Of a DNA stretch of 64,000 bases, positions 44,453 to 52,730 are shown in pieces; positions within the stretch are counted from its first letter, which is position 1, and each line of letters starts with the position of its first letter. The stretch lies in contig NZ_CP018151.1 in assembly GCF_001889265.1 (NCBI RefSeq), positions 3,286,001 through 3,350,000 of the forward strand, written 5' to 3'. The position numbers were made by a program, and so were the translations under genes. The notes below the pieces were generated by a model. That model was not told the DNA's origin. It ran no database searches and saw nothing but the letters and a program-made list of their open reading frames with translations. The stretch comes from Microbacterium sp. 1.5R. GTDB taxonomy: Bacteria; Actinomycetota; Actinomycetes; Actinomycetales; Microbacteriaceae.

Positions 44453-44848
44453 TCAGAACGCCCGCGGATCGGGATCCGTCGGCGATGGCGTCCGCAGCCG
44501 ATCAGGGGCGGGCCAGGAGAGCACGTACTGATGCGTGGCGGGACGAGTGATGTCGCCGAAGTCGTCGACCTTCACCACGATGCGCCCCGATCTCCCCTCG
44601 CCATCGGGCGTGACCTCGACGATGCGCACGCGCAGGGGGCGCTCGGCCTCGCCCTCGAGCATCCACGGGTCGGCGAGCCACGCGATCCCGTGGTACTCCA
44701 GGGCCGCCTCGGCGTCGAGCCACTCCGTCGGCCCGGACACCGCGCGCCCGAGCACATCGATCGCGACCCAGGCCTCGCCTTCCGGATGGATCCAACCGAG
44801 CAGTTCTCCGTCATCACGACGATGCGGGTTCCAGTCTGTACGGGGCAT
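44453..44848 (-). CDS. Conserved hypothetical protein
   Basis: A 131-residue soluble acidic protein with no recognised domain. It begins RTDWNPHRRDDGELLGWI and holds several Trp-containing strands (EGEAWVAIDVLG, GIAWLADPWMLEG, VRIVEVTPDGEGRS). It resembles small proteins of unknown function common in Microbacterium. TAGCAT (44855-44860, minus) ends 6 nt before the ATG, so the start is well supported. It stands alone between a DHA2 pump and the beta-lactamase-like gene. Confidence 0.7.
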   Translation of the reverse strand: MPRTDWNPHRRDDGELLGWIHPEGEAWVAIDVLGRAVSGPTEWLDAEAALEYHGIAWLADPWMLEGEAERPLRVRIVEVTPDGEGRSGRIVVKVDDFGDITRPATHQYVLSWPAPDRLRTPSPTDPDPRAF

Positions 44849-44895
44849 TGCTCGATGCTAACCGCGGCCGACGTCGCGTCGGGCGTGGAATGCGA

Positions 44896-45819
44896 TCAGT
44901 GGGTGTACTCCATGAGCTCGACCCCGAGGACGCGGAAGGCGTCGTGCGCGCGGAGTCGGTGCGTGATCGACAGATCGTCGAAGCAGACGATCAGGGAGTA
45001 GGCCACACCCGCGCGCGGCCCGGCGAGCACTCCCGCTTCGGCACGCACGCCGCGGTCGCGGCCGGTCTTGTTGATGAACAGCAGGCCGTGCGCGTCGTGG
45101 TCGTGTGCGAACGGGTCGAGGCCGGTCGCGGATGCCACCAGGCTCAGATCCTGATTGAGGCTCAGCCACTCGGACACCTGAGCGCTCACCGACGCCCCCA
45201 CCACCTGGGAATTCACGAGCGCCGAGAAGAGACCCGCGAACTCGCGTGCAGAGCCCACGGCGACGTGCGGGGCATCATCGGGGCCTCGCTCGTCACGGAA
45301 TCGGTCGAGAACGGCGGTGCGGCGCAGTCCGAGAGCCTCGATGCGCTCGCGCACCCGGTCGTGGCCGACCCGCTGCAGCAGAGCGTTGACCGCGATGGGG
45401 TCGCCGGCCGTGGCCGCGAGCACGGCGAGGTCTTCGAGTGGGAGGGCGGGCGCGTGCAGGTGGCGCCAGAGCCCCGACGTCGACACCGGATCGACGGCGG
45501 TGCGCTCGACGATCTCGAGCGGATCGAGCGTGCCCGCCTCGAACGCGGCCGCCACCTCGATCAGCAGGGGCACGACACCGAGTCCGGCGACCGGCATGGT
45601 CACATGGTCGTCGCCCGCGAGGACGTGCGTGTGGTTGTCGAGATCGACGACATGCACCGATACCTGGGCCCCGGCATCCGCCAGCTGTTCGAGCGCCCGC
45701 AAGGTCGAGGTGAACGACCTGCGCCCTGCGGCAGCACGGCGCGGCAAGCGTCGGCTGGTCCGCTGAGAGCGGCGCAGCGAGGCCAGCGGCGGGCCGTCGG
45801 CAGGCTCGGAAGCACCCAC
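44896..45819 (-). CDS. Beta-lactamase-fold protein lacking catalytic residues
   Basis: A 307-residue protein of the class A beta-lactamase/PBP fold. The backbone aligns well: MPVAGLGVVPLLIEV for the SxxK helix, AATAGDPIAVNALL for the SDN loop, TAVLDRFRDERG for the omega loop and FINKTGRDRGVRAEAG for the KTG strand. But the Ser and Lys of SxxK are Gly79 and Val82, SDN reads GDP, and the omega-loop Glu position is Arg; only KTG is intact. No signal peptide or membrane anchor is seen, and the basic N-terminus looks cytosolic. I infer a non-catalytic role, perhaps binding or regulation. The promoter region is not obvious. Confidence 0.72.
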   Translation of the reverse strand: MGASEPADGPPLASLRRSQRTSRRLPRRAAAGRRSFTSTLRALEQLADAGAQVSVHVVDLDNHTHVLAGDDHVTMPVAGLGVVPLLIEVAAAFEAGTLDPLEIVERTAVDPVSTSGLWRHLHAPALPLEDLAVLAATAGDPIAVNALLQRVGHDRVRERIEALGLRRTAVLDRFRDERGPDDAPHVAVGSAREFAGLFSALVNSQVVGASVSAQVSEWLSLNQDLSLVASATGLDPFAHDHDAHGLLFINKTGRDRGVRAEAGVLAGPRAGVAYSLIVCFDDLSITHRLRAHDAFRVLGVELMEYTH

Positions 45820-45999
45820 GCGTGATCCTTAACAGGGGGGTTGGATTGGCGGGATGCTGCGGTGTCCATCCGCCGCAGCACGGATATCGTAACCCCGCCA
45901 GGTGAGGATGCCCTACATACTCCGGTATACGGTCATCAGAACGTCATCCGGCAGACAGCAGGGCACCCCGACCCGGCGCGACCGCCGAGGCCGGAGCGC

Positions 46000-47964
46000 T
46001 CACCAGATGGTCACGCGCGAGTCCTGCGGCAGCCACAGCGCGTCGGTCTCGGTCACGTCGAACGCCTCGTAGAACGCATCGATGTTGCGGACGATCTGGT
46101 TGCACCGGAACTCGTTCGGAGAGTGCGGATCGATCGTGAGCAGGCGCAGCGTCTCGGCGTCGCGGCTCTTCTGCTGCCAGACCTGCGCCCACGACAGCAG
46201 GAGGCGCTGCACGCCGGTGTAGCCGTCGATGACCGGCGCCTCGGCGCCGTCGAGTGCGATCTCGTACGCCTTGAGCGCGATGCCGAGACCGCCCAGGTCG
46301 CCGATGTTCTCACCGATCGTCAGCGCTCCGTTGACGTGGTGCTCGGCGGCGAGGCCTTCAGGCACGAGTTCGTCGTACTGCGCGATGAGGGCCTTGGTGC
46401 GCTGCTCGAACGCGGAGCGATCGGCATCCGTCCACCAGTCCTCGAGCTTGCCGTCACCGTCGTAACGGCTGCCCTGGTCGTCGAATCCGTGACCGATCTC
46501 GTGACCGATGACCGCGCCGATGCCGCCGTAGTTGGCGGCCGCGTCGCGCGACGCGTCGAAGAACGGGTACTGCAGGATCGCCGCCGGGAACACGATCTCG
46601 TTCATCGAGGGGTTGTAGTAGGCGTTGACCATCTGCGGCGGCATGTGCCATTCGTCACGGTCGATCGGCTTGCCGACCTTCGCGACGTTGCGGTCGTGCT
46701 CGAAGATCGCCGCACGGCGCACGTTGCCGAACAGGTCGGCGCGGTCGATCTCGAGGCTCGAGTAGTCGCGCCACACGGCAGGGTGCCCGATCTTCGGCGT
46801 GAAGGAGTCGAGCTTGGCGAGTGCTCGTTCGCGGGTCTCGGCCGTCATCCATTCGAGGTCGGTGATGCTCTGCCGGTAGGCCTCGATGAGGTTGCCGACG
46901 AGCTCATCCATCGCGGCCTTCGCCGTCGGCGGGTAGTGCCGCTCGACGTAGACCTTGCCGATCGCCTCGCTCAGCGCGCTCTCGGTCACCGAGACACCGC
47001 GCTTCCAGCGCTCGCGGATCGAGGGGACGCCGGTGAGCTCGGTGCCGTAGAACGAGAAGTTCTCCTGCACGAAGTCGTCGGTCAGATACGGAGCCGCGGC
47101 ATGCACGACCTGGGCGCGCAGCCAGGCCTTCCACTCGTCGAGACGCTCGGCGGTCAGCAGCGACCCGAGGCCTTCGAGAAAGCTCGGCTGCGAGACCACG
47201 ACCTCGGCGAACGCCTCGGGGCGACCGGGAGCGACGGCATCGCGCCACGGATCGAGGTCGACACCGGCGAGCTCCTGGATCTCGGCCCAGGTCTTCAGGT
47301 TGTACGTGGCGACGGCATCGCGGCTGCGCACGTTGTCCCAGTGGTGCCCGGCGAGCTCGGTCTCAAGGGCGATCGAGCGGTCGGCGGTGCCCGCGGCATC
47401 CGCGACTCCGGCGAGCGCGAGCAGTCGCTCGAGGTGCGCGCGGTACGCCGCCCGGGTCTCGGCGAAGGTGTCGAGCCGGAAGTAGCTCTCGTCCGGCAGC
47501 GACAGGCCCGACTGCACGACCACCGGGAGGTAGCGCTCCGGGTTGCCCGGGTCGCCGTCGACGTAGAACCCGATCAGGTGCGCCCGGCCGTCGCGATCGT
47601 AGGCGCCGACCGTGCGCAGGAACGCGGGGATGCCGTCGATCGCGTCGATCTCGGCGAGCGTCTCGGCGAGGGGCGTCGCCCCGGCGGCGGCGATGCGCTC
47701 GGTGTCCATGAAGCTGGCGAACAGGTCGCCGATCTTGCGGGCGAGAGTGCCGGGCTCGGCATCCTGCGACTCCTCGATGATCGCCCTGACGTCCTTCTCC
47801 GCCTGCTCGGCCAGCAGATGGAAGGACCCCCACCGCGCCTTGTCGCCGGGGATCTCGGTGCGGGAGAGCCAGGCGCCGTTGACATGGCGGTAGAGGTCGT
47901 CCTGCGGGCGGATGTCGGAGCTGAACTCGGAGGTCTCAAGGCCAGAGGGGAGCACGTCGGTCAT
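46000..47964 (-). CDS. M13 family zinc metallopeptidase (PepO/neprilysin type)
   Basis: A 654-residue neprilysin-like endopeptidase. The zinc site is H488-E-I-G-H492 (VIGHEIGHGFDDQG), with the third ligand E552 in IGENIGDLGG. The substrate-backbone motif NAYYNPSMNEIVFPA precedes it, and the C-terminal QVWQQKSRDAETLRLLTIDPHSPNEFRCN is typical. There is no signal peptide, so it is cytosolic like many bacterial PepO proteins and likely degrades peptides. TAGGCT (47972-47977, minus) ends 7 nt before the ATG. It stands alone. Confidence 0.93.
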   Translation of the reverse strand: MTDVLPSGLETSEFSSDIRPQDDLYRHVNGAWLSRTEIPGDKARWGSFHLLAEQAEKDVRAIIEESQDAEPGTLARKIGDLFASFMDTERIAAAGATPLAETLAEIDAIDGIPAFLRTVGAYDRDGRAHLIGFYVDGDPGNPERYLPVVVQSGLSLPDESYFRLDTFAETRAAYRAHLERLLALAGVADAAGTADRSIALETELAGHHWDNVRSRDAVATYNLKTWAEIQELAGVDLDPWRDAVAPGRPEAFAEVVVSQPSFLEGLGSLLTAERLDEWKAWLRAQVVHAAAPYLTDDFVQENFSFYGTELTGVPSIRERWKRGVSVTESALSEAIGKVYVERHYPPTAKAAMDELVGNLIEAYRQSITDLEWMTAETRERALAKLDSFTPKIGHPAVWRDYSSLEIDRADLFGNVRRAAIFEHDRNVAKVGKPIDRDEWHMPPQMVNAYYNPSMNEIVFPAAILQYPFFDASRDAAANYGGIGAVIGHEIGHGFDDQGSRYDGDGKLEDWWTDADRSAFEQRTKALIAQYDELVPEGLAAEHHVNGALTIGENIGDLGGLGIALKAYEIALDGAEAPVIDGYTGVQRLLLSWAQVWQQKSRDAETLRLLTIDPHSPNEFRCNQIVRNIDAFYEAFDVTETDALWLPQDSRVTIW

Positions 47965-48006
47965 GCCGACCAGCCTATGCGTCGCTCCGACATTCGGGGG
48001 GATGGG

Positions 48007-48567
48007 TCACGCCCTGCGCCGGAGGCCGAACCGTCGTCGCCGGGGCCGCTCCGGCGTCTCCGCAGCACGCGCCGCGAAGCGCGCCGCGCGTCGCTCGGCC
48101 CACGCCGCCACCTCGGCGTCGATGTCGCGTGGACTCGTCACGACAGGCGGACCGCCCTGCAGCTGGCGTCGGGCCTCGAGCACCCGACCGTTGAAGTCCT
48201 CGAGCACCGACCGCACGTCGGCCTCGCGACCGAGCAGGTCGAGCTGGTCGTCGAGCTCGCGATCCTCGGTGCGCAACAGGATCGCCGGCGGACCGAGACC
48301 CGTCAGGTTCTCCTGCTCGATCTTGCGTCGGATCCACCAGTCGGGGTCGTGGTGCGTTCCGAGTCCCTCGAGGGGCTTGCCCGCACCGGGGAGATCGTCG
48401 AAATCGCCCCGGCGGATCGCGACCTGGATCGCCGTCTCGATGAAGGCGGCTCGATCCGTCGCTGCGGCGATGCCCGGCTCTGCACCGGACTCGCTGTCGT
48501 CCTCGCCGTCCCCCCGGCTTCGCTGCCGCGCACGGTACCGCGCCGCGGCCTCCCGTGGATCCGTCAT
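48007..48567 (-). CDS. DUF1992 (DnaJ homologue C28-like) domain protein
   Basis: A 186-residue protein. The DUF1992 domain spans about residues 40-105: AIRRGDFDDLPGAGKPLEGL, with the DPDWWIRRKI and LLGREADVRSVLEDF blocks. It is followed by a basic Arg/Ala-rich C-terminal tail. The domain occurs in DNAJC28 homologues and bacterial YhdN-type proteins, with no firm biochemical role. The frame is open to 48858, but the ATG at 48567 (MTDPREAAARYRARQ) is the likely start. The gene stands alone on the minus strand, 42 bp from pepO. Confidence 0.8.
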   Translation of the reverse strand: MTDPREAAARYRARQRSRGDGEDDSESGAEPGIAAATDRAAFIETAIQVAIRRGDFDDLPGAGKPLEGLGTHHDPDWWIRRKIEQENLTGLGPPAILLRTEDRELDDQLDLLGREADVRSVLEDFNGRVLEARRQLQGGPPVVTSPRDIDAEVAAWAERRAARFAARAAETPERPRRRRFGLRRRA

Positions 48568-48667
48568 GATGCACCTCCGTCGCATCCTGGTCCTTCCAGG
48601 GTACGACCGCACCGGATCCGGAGGGCGGAGCGGGCGTGCTGCACCGCCTGCTGTCCGCGCCAGCCCA

Positions 48668-48673
48668 TAGGCT
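48668..48673 (+). promoter_or_regulatory. -10 hexamer TAGGCT of the MATE gene
   Basis: TAGGCT ends 6 nt before the ATG at 48680, the spacing common to the window's leaderless starts. Confidence 0.5.
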
Positions 48674-48679
48674 CGGAGG

Positions 48680-49999
48680 ATGACCGAGCGCACTCTCAAC
48701 CGCGAGATCCTGCGCCTCGCCGTCCCCGCGCTCGGCGCCCTGATCGCAGAACCGGCGTTCCTCATCGTCGACGCGGCGCTGGTCGGACATCTCGGCACGA
48801 CGCCGCTCGCGGGCCTGGGCATCGCGGGTGCGGTGCTGCAGACGATCGTCGGACTCATGGTCTTCCTCGCCTACTCGACGACCCCGGCGGTGGCCCGACT
48901 GTTCGGCGCCGGCAGACCGGGCGAGGCCGTCTCGGTCGGGATCAACGGCATGTGGCTCGCCCTCGCGATCGGGGCCGTGCTCGCCGCCGCAGGCGCGGCA
49001 TCCTCCCCCTGGCTGGTCTCGCTGTTCGGCGCGAGCGACGCCGTGGCCGCCGATGCCAACGCCTATCTCGTCGTCTCGATGTGGGGGCTCCCGGCCATGC
49101 TCATCGTGTTCGCCGCGACCGGGCTGCTGCGCGGGATGCAGGACACCATGACTCCCCTGTGGATCGCCGGCCTCGGGTTCGGGGCCAACGCGCTGCTCAA
49201 CGTGGTGTTCATCTACGGGCTGGGCTGGGGCATCGCCGGCTCGGCGGCCGGCACGGTCGTCGCCCAGTGGGGCATGGTCGGCGCATACGTCCTCGTGATC
49301 CGGCGGCTCGCGGCGAGGCATGACGCATCGTTGAAAGCCCGACGGGACGGCATGGGCAGCACAGCGCGCTCGGGCGGCTGGCTGTTCCTGCGCACCGTGA
49401 GCCTGCGCGTCGCTCTGCTCGCGACGGTCGCCGTCGCCACCGGCATCGGCACCGAGGAGCTCGCCGGATGGCAGATCGTCTTCACGATCTTCTCGGCGGC
49501 GGCATTCGCGCTCGACGCGCTGGCGATCGCCGCACAGGCGCTGATCGGCAAAGAGCTCGGTGCCGGCGACGAGCGACAGGTGCATCGGGTGCTGAAACGC
49601 ACCGTGGCCTGGGGCGCGTGGTTCGGCGTCGTGGTCGGGGCTGTCATCGCTGCACTCTCCGGAGTCCTCGGGGTCGTGTTCACCGGCGACGCCGAGATCG
49701 CGGCGCTCGTGCAGCCGGCGCTGCTGATCCTCGCGCTCGCGCAGCCGATCGCCGGGGTGGTGTTCGTGCTCGACGGAGTGCTGATGGGGGCGAACGACGC
49801 GCGCTACCTCGCGATCGCCGGCGGGATCAATCTCGTGCCGTTCCTGCCGGCACTCTGGATCATCGCCGCGAGCGGAGTCGATGCGTCAGCGGGCCTCATC
49901 TGGCTCGCCATCGCCTTCTTCGGCATCTACCTGCTCGCTCGGCTGGGCACTCTCGGCTGGCGCGTGCGCTCGGGTCGCTGGGTCACCGCCGGCGTCTAG
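48680..49999 (+). CDS. MATE family efflux transporter (DinF-like)
   Basis: A 439-residue transporter with twelve predicted helices of the MATE superfamily, DinF branch. It begins ILRLAVPALGALIAEPAFLIVDAALVGHLGTTPLAGL, where the Pro and Asp of the first helix are typical, and has GLLRGMQDTMTPLWIAGLGFGANALLN between helices. It exports cationic or amphipathic compounds against Na+ or H+; substrate not defined. The ATG is supported by the TAGGCT box. Confidence 0.9.
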   Translation: MTERTLNREILRLAVPALGALIAEPAFLIVDAALVGHLGTTPLAGLGIAGAVLQTIVGLMVFLAYSTTPAVARLFGAGRPGEAVSVGINGMWLALAIGAVLAAAGAASSPWLVSLFGASDAVAADANAYLVVSMWGLPAMLIVFAATGLLRGMQDTMTPLWIAGLGFGANALLNVVFIYGLGWGIAGSAAGTVVAQWGMVGAYVLVIRRLAARHDASLKARRDGMGSTARSGGWLFLRTVSLRVALLATVAVATGIGTEELAGWQIVFTIFSAAAFALDALAIAAQALIGKELGAGDERQVHRVLKRTVAWGAWFGVVVGAVIAALSGVLGVVFTGDAEIAALVQPALLILALAQPIAGVVFVLDGVLMGANDARYLAIAGGINLVPFLPALWIIAASGVDASAGLIWLAIAFFGIYLLARLGTLGWRVRSGRWVTAGV

Positions 50000-50073
50000 C
50001 ACTGCACGATCGCCGCGAATCCGGACGTCTACACGTATCCCGGAATCTCGGGAACTGAGGATGCCGCGAGGGA

Positions 50074-50541
50074 TCAGGCGTTCTCGAGCTCGGCGATCAC
50101 GATCTTCTTCATGTGCATGAGCGCCTGAATCTGCTCTGGCCTCTGCTGGAGCAGATCCAGACCGGCCGGCACGACCTGCCAGCTCACTCCGAACCTGTCC
50201 TTGCACCAGCCGCAGGCCTCCGAGTCCGGCACGGCCGAGAGGGCTTGCCAGTAGTGGTCGATCTCGGCCTGATCCTCGCACCCGATCACGAAGGAGATCG
50301 ACTCGTTGAACGCGAACTCGGGGCCTCCGTCGAGGCAGCCGAACGGCGAGCCGTTCAGGGTGAAGTCGCCGTTGAGGACCTTGCCGCTCATGCCCTCGAA
50401 ATGTCGATCGAGCGATTCGTCGGGGTACAGGACCACCTGGTCGATCGACGAGTTCGGGAACACCGAGACGTAGTACTCCATCGCCTCCTGCGCCCGCCCG
50501 TCGAACCAGAGAAACGGGCGGATGGAACTGATCGCTGCCAT
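50074..50541 (-). CDS. VOC/PhnB-like 3-demethylubiquinone methyltransferase-fold protein
   Basis: A 155-residue protein of the glyoxalase/bleomycin-resistance fold, PhnB-like branch. It has the block PFLWFDGRAQEAMEYYVSVF, a metal-site-like region and the C-terminal CGWCKDRFGVSWQVVP motif that defines the group often labelled '3-demethylubiquinone-9 3-methyltransferase'. True methyltransferase activity is unlikely; the role is unknown. The gene stands alone. Three short helices at the end (LLQQRPEQIQALMHMKKIV) are typical of the family. Confidence 0.83.
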   Translation of the reverse strand: MAAISSIRPFLWFDGRAQEAMEYYVSVFPNSSIDQVVLYPDESLDRHFEGMSGKVLNGDFTLNGSPFGCLDGGPEFAFNESISFVIGCEDQAEIDHYWQALSAVPDSEACGWCKDRFGVSWQVVPAGLDLLQQRPEQIQALMHMKKIVIAELENA

Positions 50542-50612
50542 GTCGACCTCCTCAGATCGGCACTCACGCTACGCCCGAGCAGGCATCGTGTCGAGAGGGT
50601 CCGACGCCGCCG

Positions 50613-51272
50613 TCAGCCCGCATGCCTCCGGCACCACTCGTACATGATCACCGCGGCGGCCGCGCTCGCGTTGATCGACCGGGTCGAGCCGTACTGCGTG
50701 ATCTCGATGTGGGCGGATGCCGCGGCGAGCGCGGCATCCGAGAGGCCCGGGCCCTCCTGACCGAACAGCAGCACGCAGCTCTGCGGCAGATCCGCGCGGT
50801 CGACGGGCACTGCGCCCTCGACGTTGTCGACGGCGATGATCGGCAGGCCTTCGGCGGTCGCCCAGGCGGTGAAGGCCTCGACGTCCTCATGGTGCACGAC
50901 GTGCTGATAGCGGTCGGTGACCATGGCGCCCCGCTTGTTCCACCGGCGCCGGCCGATGATGTGCACGGTGTCGGCGAGGAACGCGTTGGCGCTGCGCACG
51001 ATCGAGCCGATGTTCATGTCGTGCTGCCAGTTCTCGATGGCCACGTGGAACGGATGCCGCTTGGTGTCGAGGTCGGCGACGATCGCGTCCATCCGCCAGT
51101 AGCGGTAGCGATCGATCACGTTACGCGTGTCTCCGACGGCCAGCAGCTCGGGGTCGTACTGCTCCCCCGCGGGCCACTCGACCTCGCCGCCGGGCCAGGG
51201 TCCGACCCCGTATCCGGGCTGGGCCGACGATCCGCCTGTCTCCGCTGCATCCGCGGGCGCCTGCTCATCCAT
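50613..51272 (-). CDS. TrmH/SpoU family RNA 2'-O-methyltransferase
   Basis: A 219-residue SPOUT methyltransferase that 2'-O-methylates ribose in tRNA or rRNA. It carries the three SpoU motifs in order: NIGSIVRSANAF (about 88-99), LLFGQEGPGLSDAAL (about 172-186) and TQYGSTRSINASAAAAVIMYEW (about 192-213), which form the knot. The first 55 residues are a low-complexity extension. TAGCCT (51279-51284, minus) ends 6 nt before the ATG. The exact RNA target is not assigned. Confidence 0.9.
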   Translation of the reverse strand: MDEQAPADAAETGGSSAQPGYGVGPWPGGEVEWPAGEQYDPELLAVGDTRNVIDRYRYWRMDAIVADLDTKRHPFHVAIENWQHDMNIGSIVRSANAFLADTVHIIGRRRWNKRGAMVTDRYQHVVHHEDVEAFTAWATAEGLPIIAVDNVEGAVPVDRADLPQSCVLLFGQEGPGLSDAALAAASAHIEITQYGSTRSINASAAAAVIMYEWCRRHAG

Positions 51273-51305
51273 CCAGCCAGGCTATCCGGCGCATCCGCAA
51301 CAGCG

Positions 51306-51323
51306 ATTTAGGTACACCGAAAT
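51306..51323 (+). promoter_or_regulatory. Upstream MntR/DtxR-type palindrome at mntH
   Basis: ATTTAGGTACACCGAAAT is an 18-bp palindrome with two mismatched pairs (7 of 9 match). It lies upstream of the -10 box of mntH, in the -12 to -29 area relative to the -10. Confidence 0.55.
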
Positions 51324-51329
51324 ATCCGC

Positions 51330-51335
51330 TACGAT
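51330..51335 (+). promoter_or_regulatory. -10 hexamer TACGAT of mntH
   Basis: TACGAT ends 6 nt before the mntH ATG at 51342 and lies between the two palindromes, overlapping the second by one base. Confidence 0.45.
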
Positions 51336-51350
51336 TTCGGCATGCCGAAA
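51335..51350 (+). promoter_or_regulatory. Start-codon palindrome at mntH, candidate MntR operator
   Basis: TTTCGGCATGCCGAAA is a perfect 16-bp palindrome with the mntH ATG at its centre. It shares the half-site TTTCGG/CCGAAA with the upstream site and would cover the transcription start of a leaderless mRNA. Confidence 0.6.
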
Positions 51351-52631
51351 AATGCTGTCGTCGAGAAGGGGCCGACGCCCACCCGCGCCACCGCGCCCCG
51401 CAGCCTCTGGCTCCTCGGACCCGCGCTGGTCGCCGGTGTCGCGTATCTCGATCCGGGCAACGTCGCGAGCAACATGACCGCCGGCGCGCAGTACGGGTAC
51501 CTGCTGGTCTGGGTCGTGGTGGCGGGCAACGTGATGGCCTGGCTGATCCAGTACCTGTCGGCGAAGCTCGGCGTCGTCACGGGGCAGAGCCTCCCCGAGG
51601 TTCTGGGTGCGCGACTCACGAGGCCGTGGGCCCGTCGGGCCTACTGGCTGCAGGCCGAGCTCGTCGCGATGGCGACAGATCTGGCCGAGGTCATCGGCGG
51701 CGCGGTCGCCCTCTACCTTCTGTTCGACATCCCGCTGCTGCTCGGAGGGATCATCACCGGCGCCGTGTCGATGGTCCTGCTGACGGTGCAGAGCCGCCGC
51801 GGCGCTCGGCCCTTCGAGTTCGTGATCATCGGGCTCATGGTGATCATCGCGGTCGGCTTCGTCGCCGGGCTCTTCATCGCACCGCCGGATGCCGCGAGCA
51901 TCGTCGGTGGCCTGGTGCCCCGTTTCGAGGGCACCGGATCGGTGCTCCTCGCCGCCTCCATCCTCGGCGCGACGATCATGCCGCACGCGATCTACGCGCA
52001 CTCCTCGCTCACTCGCGATCGGTTCGGTGCCGCCGCGGCGCACGGGCCGACGGAGACTGCGCGAACCGAGACCTCGCGCATCCGTCGCCTGCTCACGGCG
52101 ACCCGCTGGGACGTCTCGATCGCGATGGTGATCGCGGGCACCGTCAACCTCGGCATCCTGCTGCTCGCGGCCGCCAACCTGGCCGGTGTCGAGGGGACGG
52201 ATTCGCTCGAAGGCGCCCATGCCGCGCTCGCCGCGGGACTCGGGCCTGTCGTCGCGACCTTCTTCGCGGTCGGGCTGCTGGCCTCCGGTCTCGCCTCGAC
52301 ATCCGTCGGGGCATACGCGGGAGCGGAGATCATGCACGGCCTGTTGCACGTGCGCATCCCGCTTCTCGCGCGTCGACTCGTGACCCTGATCCCCGCGCTG
52401 GTGATCCTCGGCATCGGCTTCGATCCCACGCTGGCGCTGGTGCTCAGCCAGGTCGTCCTCTCATTCGGCATCCCGTTCGCGCTGATCCCCCTCGTCGCGC
52501 TCACCGCGCAGCGTCGCACGCTCGGCGTCTGGGCGAATCGCACCTGGACGACGGCGGCGGGCATCGTGGCATCCGTTCTGCTCATCGCGCTCAATGGCGC
52601 CCTGCTCTGGTTGGTGCTGACGGGCGCCTGA
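51342..52631 (+). CDS. mntH: Nramp family divalent metal (Mn2+) transporter
   Basis: Proton-coupled importer of Mn2+ and other divalent metals. The 429 residues have eleven predicted helices. Helix 1 carries the metal-binding DPGNVASNM motif (about 32-40) and helix 6 carries ATIMPHAIYAH (the MPH motif, about 210-220). These are the two canonical metal sites. The gene stands alone and is followed by a hairpin terminator. Two palindromes at the promoter, together with mntR further along the window, suggest Mn-dependent repression. Confidence 0.93.
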   Translation: MPKNAVVEKGPTPTRATAPRSLWLLGPALVAGVAYLDPGNVASNMTAGAQYGYLLVWVVVAGNVMAWLIQYLSAKLGVVTGQSLPEVLGARLTRPWARRAYWLQAELVAMATDLAEVIGGAVALYLLFDIPLLLGGIITGAVSMVLLTVQSRRGARPFEFVIIGLMVIIAVGFVAGLFIAPPDAASIVGGLVPRFEGTGSVLLAASILGATIMPHAIYAHSSLTRDRFGAAAAHGPTETARTETSRIRRLLTATRWDVSIAMVIAGTVNLGILLLAAANLAGVEGTDSLEGAHAALAAGLGPVVATFFAVGLLASGLASTSVGAYAGAEIMHGLLHVRIPLLARRLVTLIPALVILGIGFDPTLALVLSQVVLSFGIPFALIPLVALTAQRRTLGVWANRTWTTAAGIVASVLLIALNGALLWLVLTGA

Positions 52632-52673
52632 GCGACCGGCCTCGCGCGCGCAGCACGACCCTTGCGCGCAGAA

Positions 52674-52712
52674 CCGCCCCGAGCCGGCACGGGAAGAGTC
52701 GACTCGGGGCGG
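52674..52712. terminator. Bidirectional hairpin terminator
   Basis: A perfect 10-bp inverted repeat (52674-52683 with 52703-52712) with a 19-nt loop lies between mntH (plus) and the rhamnogalacturonan lyase (minus). Confidence 0.65.
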
Positions 52713-52730
52713 CGTCCTGTCACCGCGCCG

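Noticed and set aside
45841..49323. A 1160-codon open frame on plus
   Set aside because: It is antisense to the M13 peptidase and DUF1992 genes, with Arg/Gly/Ala/Asp-rich composition. Long open shadow frames are normal in such high-GC DNA.
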